In this document: piece after piece, positions 1 through 6,217 of the stretch
Layout of the letters: each line of letters opens with the position of its first letter
How positions within the stretch are numbered: position 1 is the stretch's first letter
Source of the DNA: Deltaproteobacteria bacterium UBA5329
GTDB taxonomy: Bacteria; Desulfobacterota; Syntrophorhabdia; Syntrophorhabdales; Syntrophorhabdaceae
Length of the DNA stretch: 7,540 nucleotides
Assembly (NCBI GenBank): GCA_002408185.1
Contig: DHQV01000004.1
Coordinates: forward strand, 1-7,540
Direction: 5' to 3'
The notes under the pieces: generated by a model
The model's input: the letters and a program-made list of their open reading frames with translations, nothing else
Told to the model about the DNA's origin: nothing
The model's database searches: none
Translations under genes and position numbers: made by a program

Positions 1-84
1 TCACCAAGATTTGATTATATCTCAAAACCCGGAACAATAGGACGGAATATGTTCTTGTTTGTCAACCCAGAACTTGGAACCGTC
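1..84. repeat. Intergenic repeats downstream of hldA
   Basis: This short non-coding stretch follows the hldA stop codon. It contains a 10-base direct repeat of the form AACCCRGAAC at 26-35 and 64-73 (9 of 10 identical). A 9-bp inverted repeat, ATAGGACGG at 37-45 and CCGTCCTAT at 80-88, overlaps the hldA stop. Nested inside it is GTTCT (51-55) with AGAAC (69-73). The nested arms could fold into a hairpin at the end of the operon transcript. No clear T run follows, so a simple intrinsic terminator is not supported. No gene is visible here. Confidence 0.5.
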
Positions 85-1089
85 CTATATCTTTCCCCCA
101 TTCATAATGGACTTCTTCAGTTCGTCCACCGTGACCGTTGCCGTTCCGCGTTTCATGACGACGATGCCTGCAGCGTAGTTTGCTATTCTTGCCGCATCCA
201 GAAAATCAGCCCCGCTGGCGAGTGAAAGCGCCACCGTTGCGCAGACGGTGTCCCCGGCCCCGGTTACGTCCGCTACGTCATCTTTCCCGGATATCGGTAT
301 ATGATGGACCCCGCCGTCTTTCAGGAAAAGGGTCATGCCTTTATTTCCGCGCGTGATCAGTAGGGCCTTGAGGTTCATTGCCGAAAGGACCTTTTTCCCA
401 ACTTCCTCGACCGGCTCATCTTCCGGAAGACCCGCCAGCGCATATGCTTCGGATTCGTTCGGGGTGATAATTGTCAGCCCGGTATATTTTTTGAGGTTAT
501 ACCGCGAGTCACCGACGACGATAGTCCTGTTCGCGGCATCTTTCATGAGTTGAATGACCTTATTGTTTACGGCGCCATGTCCGTAGTCGGATACGATGAT
601 AGCGTCAACATGGGGAGTGACAGCTGAAAGCCTTTCCATGAAGAGCGACTTTTCTTTTGCCGTATTTTTGCGGTGGTCGTCACGGTCTATACGAATGACC
701 TGCTGTTTTGAAACGTGGGTATCGCCGGCAAGGATACGAGTTTTTGTTATTGTCTCCCCTGTGTGGCGTATGATCCCGACGGTATCGATATTTTCAGACG
801 CGTAGAAAAAATCCATGAGCTTGCCGCCGATCGAATCGCTGCCGATGAAACCGACCGGATAGACCCTTGCCCCCATCGATGCGAGATTATTTATCGTATT
901 CCCGGCGCTGCCCGGATAGATCTTCGATTGTTCGTATTTCACGACGACAACGGGCGCCTCGCGCGATAGACGGTAGGGTTTGCCGAATATGTAAATATCG
1001 GCAATAATGTCCCCCACGACGCAAATTTTCTTGCCCGCAAAATGATCGACAAAATACGGCAGATCACCGCTTTCAGGCTCTTTTCTCAA
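85..1089 (-). CDS. hldA: D-glycero-beta-D-manno-heptose-7-phosphate kinase (HldA/RfaE1-type)
   Basis: This 334-residue cytoplasmic PfkB/ribokinase-family sugar kinase should phosphorylate D-glycero-beta-D-manno-heptose 7-phosphate at C1, an early step towards ADP-heptose for the LPS inner core. Visible landmarks are the N-terminal strand CVVGDIIAD (about 23-31), LSREAPVVVVK (41-51), the glycine-rich GSAGNTINNLASMG (60-73), SDYGHGAV (167-174), TPNESEA (209-215) and the PfkB signature DVTGAGDT (274-281) with catalytic base Asp280. The closing GTATVTVDEL is typical of heptokinases rather than generic PfkB kinases. It is kinase-only, lacking the fused adenylyltransferase domain of E. coli HldE, so a separate HldC is expected elsewhere. 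The start is TTG: the frame is closed by a stop five codons upstream, and a GGGAG ribosome binding site lies six bases before the TTG. It overlaps the end of waaF by 17 bp. Assignment is strong at family level and good at substrate level because of the neighbours. Confidence 0.9.
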   Translation of the reverse strand: MRKEPESGDLPYFVDHFAGKKICVVGDIIADIYIFGKPYRLSREAPVVVVKYEQSKIYPGSAGNTINNLASMGARVYPVGFIGSDSIGGKLMDFFYASENIDTVGIIRHTGETITKTRILAGDTHVSKQQVIRIDRDDHRKNTAKEKSLFMERLSAVTPHVDAIIVSDYGHGAVNNKVIQLMKDAANRTIVVGDSRYNLKKYTGLTIITPNESEAYALAGLPEDEPVEEVGKKVLSAMNLKALLITRGNKGMTLFLKDGGVHHIPISGKDDVADVTGAGDTVCATVALSLASGADFLDAARIANYAAGIVVMKRGTATVTVDELKKSIMNGGKI

Positions 1090-2068
1090 TAATGTCTCCC
1101 ACTATTCCAGCGACTTCCTGGGGTTTTATACCCGTCATACACTCGTGGCCTCTGTCGCACTTCTTCCTGTTGCAGGGACGGCACGGCGCATCCTTAGACA
1201 GGACACGGGTCGATGGGCTCGAGTATGATGTGTAACGCTCGTCCATCGGCCCCGCGAGCACGACGGTCGGGATCGAAAGTGCGGCCGAGATATGGCGGGG
1301 ACCCGTGTCATTGCTGACTACGGCCGCCGCCCGCGACAAGCATACCTTCATGTCTCGTATGTTCATTGACATGATCCTGGCCCGGTCTTTCTGCTTTATC
1401 CCGGCATAGATCGTATCGGCGATGCCGTGCTCATTTTGGCCGGGAAGCATGAAAACATTCAAACGGGAATTCTCGATGATAATATCGGCCAGTTCCGAAA
1501 AATATGCTGCGGGCCAGCATTTGGAAGGCCCGTATTGGGCGCCGACGATCATGACAGTGTACGGTTTTGCCATATTGGTGAATTCCTGGTCGAACTTGTT
1601 TTCTTCGTCGGGCGTAACGGACAGGACAGGTGAAGCGATCGTTCTTTCGATGCCAAGCGTGTCGGCGATCCTTAGATAATGTTCAACAGTCGATTCAAGT
1701 CGGGGGCTTTCCGTCACCTTTACGTTCAGCATGAAACCCCGTCTATTGCGGTCAAAACCGATCCTTTCCGGGACCTTGAGATTAAAGAAGAAAAGAGCGG
1801 ACCTGAATGAGTGGGGCAGGGTGATACCCCGGACAAATCCCACTTTTTTCAGCTTGTTGGTCGTTTCTATAAACAGGGGAAGGCCTGTGTTGTGAATAGG
1901 TACGAAACGGTCAAACAGGTCGAGGCCATTGTAAAGGTGAATGGCGCTTTCCTTGCCGATGGCCCATAATTCCGTATTCAGCTCTTTTCTCAGGGCATGG
2001 AGCAACGGCACGGCCATCACCATGTCGCCCAGCCAGTTAGGAAGATATACTATCGTCTTTCCAGTCAC
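1073..2068 (-). CDS. waaF: LPS heptosyltransferase II (WaaF-like, glycosyltransferase family 9)
   Basis: This 331-residue GT9 glycosyltransferase should transfer the second L-glycero-D-manno-heptose from ADP-heptose to the LPS inner core on the cytoplasmic face of the inner membrane. The N-terminal LPNWLGDMVMAVP (9-21) matches the WaaF form of the family's opening motif (PNW-GD-VM). The acceptor-side HSFRSALFF segment is at 86-94, the PSKCWPAAYF segment (181-190) is where the family has its Lys-x-Trp-Pro motif, and SNDTGPRHISAAL (252-264) is the nucleotide-sugar binding motif. Near the C-terminus four cysteines (296, 299, 304, 310; CX2CX4CX5C) form a cluster seen in many non-enteric WaaF proteins. 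The start is GTG, giving an N-terminus of the usual length just before the first beta strand. The Shine-Dalgarno match is weak, and the gene starts 32 bp inside the preceding radical SAM gene, so re-initiation by terminating ribosomes is likely. Hep II over Hep I rests on the PNWLGD motif. Confidence 0.88.
   Translation of the reverse strand: MTGKTIVYLPNWLGDMVMAVPLLHALRKELNTELWAIGKESAIHLYNGLDLFDRFVPIHNTGLPLFIETTNKLKKVGFVRGITLPHSFRSALFFFNLKVPERIGFDRNRRGFMLNVKVTESPRLESTVEHYLRIADTLGIERTIASPVLSVTPDEENKFDQEFTNMAKPYTVMIVGAQYGPSKCWPAAYFSELADIIIENSRLNVFMLPGQNEHGIADTIYAGIKQKDRARIMSMNIRDMKVCLSRAAAVVSNDTGPRHISAALSIPTVVLAGPMDERYTSYSSPSTRVLSKDAPCRPCNRKKCDRGHECMTGIKPQEVAGIVGDIIEKRA
1096..1100 (-). promoter_or_regulatory. 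Ribosome binding site for hldA (supports TTG start)
   Basis: GGGAG on the minus strand lies six bases upstream of the TTG codon whose first base is 1089. No ATG or GTG is available between this site and the in-frame upstream stop, so this Shine-Dalgarno-like sequence decides the start. It lies within the last codons of waaF, as expected for coupled translation. Confidence 0.65.
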
Positions 2069-3539
2069 TTCGTACGCCCATAAAAGGATTGTATTTCACA
2101 GTATAATGGAGTCCTCCTGATTTTTCCATCTCTTCGTTGAGTTTCCCCACCATGGTGAAAATATTTTCTTTTTTGTTCTGCCAAGTGTCTAGGTCCATGG
2201 ACTCGATCTCGTCTATGAGGTGCCGGAACCCTTCCGTATATTGCAGGCCAGACCGGGCGTTTACGAAAGCACACAAGATCGATTTGACCTTGTCGCAATA
2301 CAGATCGACATCGTCGCCGAGTTTCATGCATGTTTCATCGGTAAAATTATCGAGTTTACCCATATTTTCCTTATCGATCTGACCGGAAGACTCGGCAATG
2401 CTGTAAGCTTTTGTCCCGACAAAAGGAAAGAACAGGGACCACCTGAATCTGCCCGGCTTGATAACGGCAAGAAGGCTGACCGTTTCGCGTATGTCTTCGA
2501 CCGTTTCATAGGGAAGCCCGAGCATTACGAACGCCGATGTGTGAAGTCCATGTTTTTCCGCTGTCGCAAACGCGTCTTCTATATGTCTGTTCGTCATGTA
2601 TCGCTGAAGGACCTTTCGCCGTATCCGGTCGCTGCCGCTCTCAAGCCCGAACTTGACTATCCGGCAGCCAGCACTCTGTAAAAGATAAGCCGTTTCATCG
2701 TCAAAAATGCGGGCATGGGCGTTGCAGACAAAAGGAATATTGGTGAGGGACCTGTAACGCTCCGTAAACTCTTTAAGCCAGGCTTTGTCGAACGTAAAAA
2801 TGTCATCATCGAATATGAACATCGTGATACGTGAATAGTTTTGCAGAAGATATTGGATCTCTTCGATCATCTGATCGACCGTGTGTCTTCGTATGTATCC
2901 CCTTGGCATGTGTCCGCTGCCTTTATAGATCTCGATTATCTTGTGATTGAGGCAATACGTGCATCGGAAGGGACAGCCCCTCGAGGCCGTAAGTCCCACC
3001 CACCCGTTTTTTGCATCGATCATTTTCTGAAAATCGAATATGTCGTAATCTTTGAACGGGAGCTTTCTAATATCGGTATAGGGCCGCAAAGGTTCTATAA
3101 CCGGTATGCCATTCACTTTGTATCCGATGTTCCGCACACCCTCGGGGCTTCCTTTTGTCAGGAGTTCCGCAAGGGCCTCTTCTCCTTCGCCGATGCAGAC
3201 AAGGTCGACCTCGTCCTGCTTTAGGGTTTCAACCGGGTCCATCGTGACATGTATGCCGCCGAACAGGATCGGCACATCGAGGTATCCTTTTATGTCGCGC
3301 GCTATCTCGAGGGCATATTTATACTGGTTGGTAAGCACGGAAAAACCGATCATATCCGGCTTGAATGCGAGGACATCCCTTTTGATGCGGGGTAGGTCGA
3401 GACTATACCCGAGTTTTTCATTGATATTGAGAAGTCCGGTCTCGATCCCCTTTTCTTTTAAAAAGCCGGATATATACGAGATCCCGTAATTGAACCCGAC
3501 CTGTGTATTTATATTGGGATAAATGAACAGGATGCGCAT
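2037..3539 (-). CDS. B12-binding-domain radical SAM protein, function unknown
   Basis: This 500-residue protein is a class B-type radical SAM enzyme. Residues 1-125 look like a cobalamin-binding Rossmann domain: MRILFIYPN, then PDMIGFSVLT (61-70), then FGGIHVTMDP (93-102) and CIGEGEEAL (115-123). The radical SAM core follows, with GCPFRCTYC (188-196) giving the canonical CX3CX2C at Cys189, 193 and 196 for the 4Fe-4S cluster. DDDIF (244-248), KFGLESGSD (296-304) and AFVMLGLPYET (336-346) are usual TIM-barrel elements. The DxHxxG cobalamin histidine motif is not visible, so any cobalamin would be bound without that lower ligand. The C-terminal 130 residues have no motif I recognise. It starts at ATG with GAGG seven bases upstream, two bases after the waaC-like stop. 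Placement between the two heptosyltransferase genes suggests a role in envelope glycan or lipid modification, but the substrate cannot be inferred. Family certain, function unknown. Confidence 0.85.
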   Translation of the reverse strand: MRILFIYPNINTQVGFNYGISYISGFLKEKGIETGLLNINEKLGYSLDLPRIKRDVLAFKPDMIGFSVLTNQYKYALEIARDIKGYLDVPILFGGIHVTMDPVETLKQDEVDLVCIGEGEEALAELLTKGSPEGVRNIGYKVNGIPVIEPLRPYTDIRKLPFKDYDIFDFQKMIDAKNGWVGLTASRGCPFRCTYCLNHKIIEIYKGSGHMPRGYIRRHTVDQMIEEIQYLLQNYSRITMFIFDDDIFTFDKAWLKEFTERYRSLTNIPFVCNAHARIFDDETAYLLQSAGCRIVKFGLESGSDRIRRKVLQRYMTNRHIEDAFATAEKHGLHTSAFVMLGLPYETVEDIRETVSLLAVIKPGRFRWSLFFPFVGTKAYSIAESSGQIDKENMGKLDNFTDETCMKLGDDVDLYCDKVKSILCAFVNARSGLQYTEGFRHLIDEIESMDLDTWQNKKENIFTMVGKLNEEMEKSGGLHYTVKYNPFMGVRSDWKDDSISS

Positions 3540-3541
3540 TG

Positions 3542-4603
3542 TTATGCCTCGTTTTCAAAGTTGATTTTATTGATCGCCTCAAAGACCTCATCGACAGATA
3601 TATTCATAAGACATTCCCTCGTTTTGCAATTCTTGTTCTTGCAGGGGCTGCATGGCACGTCCTTCCGGATAATAACGCTTTTTCGGGAATATGGGCGGTT
3701 CACAACAAAGTCCGTCGGTCCAAAAAGGCTTATGACGGGAATCTGCGCAGCCGAAGCGAGATGGGTTGTGCCCGTGTCGCCGCCGATATAAACGGAGCAC
3801 TGCGCGAGTAGGGCGTAGAGCTGGGCAATGTCCGTCTGGCAGGCAAGCTCCACACCTTCTCCTGCCATTGCCGTGAGCCTGTGCGCCTCTTCCCGCTCGC
3901 CGGGGCCCCAGACAATGATGACAGAGCCCATCGAGCCTTCCTTTATCTTTCGGATCAGGTCTGCGTAACGTTCAAGAGGCCATCTCTTGAACGCCGAATC
4001 TTTGCTTGCAAAAGGGTTTACAGCGAATACGGGTTGACGTATGTTATGCGACTGAAAAAAGTCAGTTATGTAGCGCTTGGCCTCGTCATGGGCGTTGAGC
4101 TGAAGTTCGGCGGCCGCCTCTCTGCATCCCAGAAAATTGGCAACCAGCATGTTGCGTTCCACTTTATGGACCCTTTTCTGAATGCCGTTGATCCGTTCAC
4201 GGTAAAACAAATGGGTCATATCTTTCGCAAACATGGTGCCGAAGCCGATCGTTCTTCGTCCGCGGGCAAGCATCATCAATGCCACGCTTTTCGCGATGCC
4301 GTGAAGATCGATGATGAGATCATATTTACGCTGTCTCAGGGTCTTCAGGAAATCCTTCAGGATATATGCGGTTGTTGCGAAATGACCGGTCTTGAAGTGC
4401 CGGGAAAGGGCGCCTCGCGGGAAATAAATGACGTCATCGATGAAATCCTGCCGAGCAAGGATACCCGCAACAGAACCTTCCGCAAGCCAAGATATATGCG
4501 CGTTCGGGAATTGCCGGCGCAATGCCCGCACCGCCGGGACACACATCAGGACATCACCAAGGGAGGAAAGCCGGATGACCAGAATATTATGTGGTTCGGC
4601 CAT
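3542..4603 (-). CDS. waaC: LPS heptosyltransferase I (WaaC-like, glycosyltransferase family 9)
   Basis: This 353-residue GT9 enzyme likely adds the first heptose to Kdo2-lipid A using ADP-heptose, at the cytoplasmic side of the inner membrane. ILVIRLSSLGDVLMCVPAV (7-25) carries the family's conserved Asp17, the equivalent of the WaaC catalytic Asp in RxSSxGDVL. IIDLHGIAKSVALM (97-110) corresponds to the WaaC D-x-QGL-x-KSA segment, and FYRERINGIQKRVHKVERN (133-151) also has the WaaC pattern around LFYNR and HAVER. KRWP (206-209) and GGDTGTTHLASA (274-285) are donor-site motifs. A four-cysteine cluster (318, 321, 326, 331; CX2CX4CX4C) is near the C-terminus, similar to that in the waaF neighbour. 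The ATG start overlaps the thioesterase gene by 17 bp and has only a weak Shine-Dalgarno sequence, suggesting coupling. It could alternatively be another GT9 heptosyltransferase, but the WaaC-specific segments argue for Hep I. Confidence 0.85.
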   Translation of the reverse strand: MAEPHNILVIRLSSLGDVLMCVPAVRALRRQFPNAHISWLAEGSVAGILARQDFIDDVIYFPRGALSRHFKTGHFATTAYILKDFLKTLRQRKYDLIIDLHGIAKSVALMMLARGRRTIGFGTMFAKDMTHLFYRERINGIQKRVHKVERNMLVANFLGCREAAAELQLNAHDEAKRYITDFFQSHNIRQPVFAVNPFASKDSAFKRWPLERYADLIRKIKEGSMGSVIIVWGPGEREEAHRLTAMAGEGVELACQTDIAQLYALLAQCSVYIGGDTGTTHLASAAQIPVISLFGPTDFVVNRPYSRKSVIIRKDVPCSPCKNKNCKTRECLMNISVDEVFEAINKINFENEA

Positions 4604-5018
4604 CTCGGAATATTTCTATGATCTTTTGCGGGATTGTGACCGGTTTTTTATTGCTGTTGACACAGATATGTTTTGTCGATCCCTCGACCACCAGGGCACC
4701 GTCTCGTGTCACGACGTAGTGAAAGGTAATGCCTCTCGATTTAAGCTCTGTGATCCTGGTTTTTACGATGACGACATCATCATATGTGGCGTTGCTGTAA
4801 TATTTCGCCTCAAGGCCCACGACGACGAAGTAGTATCCCATGTCTTCCACATCCCGGTAGGGGTATCCTTTCTGACGCATGTACTCGCTGCGCCCCACTT
4901 CGAAGAATGCGGGATAATTACCGTAATAAACGATGCCCATCTGGTCCGTATCGGCGTATCGGATGCGTATGGGTATCTCGACAAACTCCAGGTCGCTGAT
5001 AGCGAATCTTCCACCCAT
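4587..5018 (-). CDS. Acyl-CoA thioesterase, YbgC/FadM hotdog-fold family
   Basis: This 143-residue single-domain hotdog thioesterase matches the 4-hydroxybenzoyl-CoA thioesterase/YbgC group. The signature is IRYADTDQMGIVYYGNYPAFFEVGRSEYMR (19-48), with the usual catalytic Asp in DTDxMG (Asp25) and VVYxxNY-like helix. The beta strands SNATYDDVVIVKTRI, GITFHYVVTRDG and EGSTKHICVN follow in family order, and the length is typical. Members hydrolyse acyl-CoA or acyl-ACP thioesters; in E. coli ybgC sits by tol-pal and fadM acts in fatty-acid breakdown. Which substrate applies here is not visible. The ATG start is supported by GAGGG nine bases upstream, and it lies one base after the stop of the upstream radical SAM gene. 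The 3' end overlaps the waaC-like gene by 17 bp. An envelope-lipid role is suggested by context only. Confidence 0.88.
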   Translation of the reverse strand: MGGRFAISDLEFVEIPIRIRYADTDQMGIVYYGNYPAFFEVGRSEYMRQKGYPYRDVEDMGYYFVVVGLEAKYYSNATYDDVVIVKTRITELKSRGITFHYVVTRDGALVVEGSTKHICVNSNKKPVTIPQKIIEIFRDGRTT

Positions 5019-5019
5019 A

Positions 5020-5895
5020 TCACAGGGCCCTCATGAATTCAGGCCTGAGCATTGACGGGTCGCGCTCGGCAAGGACGTGTTTTATCGCCTTGAGAGTTTT
5101 TTCCTTTTCTTCGGGGAGCCATGCCTTGACGGGAAGATAGTTCGATGCATGATTCGACGCGAAATATGTATGGTCAACGTTCGTATTTTCGATCATAATG
5201 TACAGTTCTTCGAGCAGCATATAAGGATCGGGCACGACAAACGTACCTTTCTGTATCTCGTCGGCAAGCACTGTGCCGGGCACGACGATGACGCTGAGCG
5301 CACCAGCATAATCGGGCTTTATCCTGCTCAAGAATTTGCCGGTCTCTTCGGCATGTATCCTGCTTCTCTCGACACCGCCGAGACCGAGGAGGACCGTTAC
5401 CGAAAGCAGCATCCCGGCGTCTTTTACCCTCTGTGCCGCCTGCGCGGTCTTGTCGAGTTGAGTGCCTTTGCATACTCTATCGAGGACGACCTGATCTCCC
5501 GATTCGACGCCAAGATATACGATACCCACGCCGAGTTCCTTCAGCTCTCTTAATTCTTCGACCGATTTCTTGAGGATCGACTTGGTATTTCCATAGACGC
5601 CTATTCGTTCGAGCTTGGGAAATGCATCCTTGACAAGCTGCACGATAGGAAGAAGTCTTTTCTGCGGGATGATAAGCGCATCGCCGTCGGCGAGAAAGAC
5701 CTTTCTTATATAACGGGCATACTGCTTTGCTTCCTCAACATCTTCGGCTATCTCTTCAAATGTGCGTATCCGGAATTTTTTATCTTTGTAAGAACCGCAG
5801 AATGTGCACTTATTATGGGAACAGCCGATCGTTACCTGTAGAATGAGGCTGTCTGCCTCGCTCGGGGGCCTGTAAATCGTTCCTTCGTATTTCAT
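5020..5895 (-). CDS. Radical SAM protein with CX4CX2C cluster motif, function unknown
   Basis: This 291-residue radical SAM-like protein has its cluster cysteines in IGCSHNKCTFCGSY: Cys25, 30 and 33, spaced CX4CX2C, one residue longer than the canonical CX3CX2C. Reading the codons confirms the spacing. Downstream are LADGDAL (68-74), a YGNTKS segment (101-106), YLGVESGDQ (127-135), VTVLLGLGG (166-174) and a distinctive NHASNYLPVKAWLPEEK (248-264). I recall the GCSHNKCTFC and NHASNYLP pair from a widespread uncharacterised family, often annotated loosely as a radical SAM protein or as an Elp3/HemN relative. No B12 domain or auxiliary-cluster cysteine set is evident. The start ATG shares ATGA with the stop of ftsB (4-bp overlap) and has AGGG seven bases upstream. 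The operon position between a division gene and a thioesterase gives no specific role. Confidence 0.85.
   Translation of the reverse strand: MKYEGTIYRPPSEADSLILQVTIGCSHNKCTFCGSYKDKKFRIRTFEEIAEDVEEAKQYARYIRKVFLADGDALIIPQKRLLPIVQLVKDAFPKLERIGVYGNTKSILKKSVEELRELKELGVGIVYLGVESGDQVVLDRVCKGTQLDKTAQAAQRVKDAGMLLSVTVLLGLGGVERSRIHAEETGKFLSRIKPDYAGALSVIVVPGTVLADEIQKGTFVVPDPYMLLEELYIMIENTNVDHTYFASNHASNYLPVKAWLPEEKEKTLKAIKHVLAERDPSMLRPEFMRAL
5028..5032 (-). promoter_or_regulatory. Ribosome binding site for the thioesterase gene
   Basis: GAGGG on the minus strand ends nine bases before the ATG whose first base is 5018. It lies in the final codons of the preceding radical SAM gene and supports the chosen start. 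Confidence 0.55.
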
Positions 5896-6173
5896 GGTTC
5901 AACCCTGTACACCTTTTCCCCTTCACGTACAAGACCGTATTTCTTTCGCACCATTTCTTCCAGGTACTGGTCATCATCCTTGATCCTGCTAAGTTCCCTA
6001 GAAAGTGATGCATTCTCATTTTCAACCAGCATGATCGATAATTTAGACGATCGCGTTTGGAGTTTGATCTTCAAAAGATCATAGATCCCACCATCCATGA
6101 AAACAAGGTGAAAGAAAATCGTCGAGAGGAATATTATAAATCCGTATCTCTTTACGGGATTCTCTGCTATCAT
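5892..6173 (-). CDS. ftsB: Septum formation initiator FtsB/DivIC family protein
   Basis: This 93-residue bitopic membrane protein belongs to the cell-division FtsB/DivIC family, which forms a complex with FtsL and FtsQ at the septum. A short cytoplasmic N-terminus with Lys8 and Arg9 precedes one hydrophobic segment (about 10-26). Next comes a periplasmic stretch with heptad-like spacing (about 30-66), and then the family's C-terminal motif, LEEMVRKKYGLVREGEKVYRV (71-91). Length and order match the family. The ATG is preceded by AGGA with only three bases of spacing. A strong promoter-like sequence places the predicted transcript start 1-4 bases before the ATG, so translation may be leaderless. 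The next Met (26) would remove the membrane segment, so the upstream start is preferred. It is the first gene of the seven-gene run. FtsB and DivIC cannot be told apart by sequence alone. Confidence 0.88.
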   Translation of the reverse strand: MIAENPVKRYGFIIFLSTIFFHLVFMDGGIYDLLKIKLQTRSSKLSIMLVENENASLSRELSRIKDDDQYLEEMVRKKYGLVREGEKVYRVEP

Positions 6174-6182
6174 GTTTCCTTA

Positions 6183-6211
6183 ATATTAAAGGCATAACAA
6201 TAATTTGTCAA
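6183..6211 (-). promoter_or_regulatory. Sigma-70-type promoter for the ftsB-hldA operon
   Basis: On the minus strand TTGACA (6211-6206) and TAATAT (6188-6183) are separated by exactly 17 bp; this is a perfect -35 and a five-of-six -10. An A/T tract lies just upstream. The predicted transcription start, 6-9 bases past the -10, is about 6177-6174, and the ftsB ATG begins at 6173. It is the only strong promoter-like match I found in front of the seven-gene run. Confidence 0.75.
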
Positions 6212-6217
6212 CCAAAC

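Noticed and set aside
37..65. TTGACA on the minus strand (65-60) downstream of hldA as a promoter for a following gene
   Set aside because: The 17-bp-spaced -10 would be TCCTAT, only three of six. The TATAAT at 19-14 has no suitable -35, and no downstream gene is visible in the window.
2037..2068. Programmed frameshift fusing the B12 radical SAM protein and WaaF
   Set aside because: Both proteins have complete family-typical ends and there is no slippery sequence that I can see. A GTG start within the overlap explains the arrangement.
3881..4621. A 246-codon open frame on the plus strand opposite the waaC-like gene
   Set aside because: It is antisense to a well-supported GT9 gene, its translation shows no family motif, and it has the uneven composition typical of a shadow frame.
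4428..5036. A 202-codon plus-strand open frame opposite the thioesterase gene
   Set aside because: It spans two real genes in antisense, lacks a convincing ribosome binding site and shows no recognisable motif.
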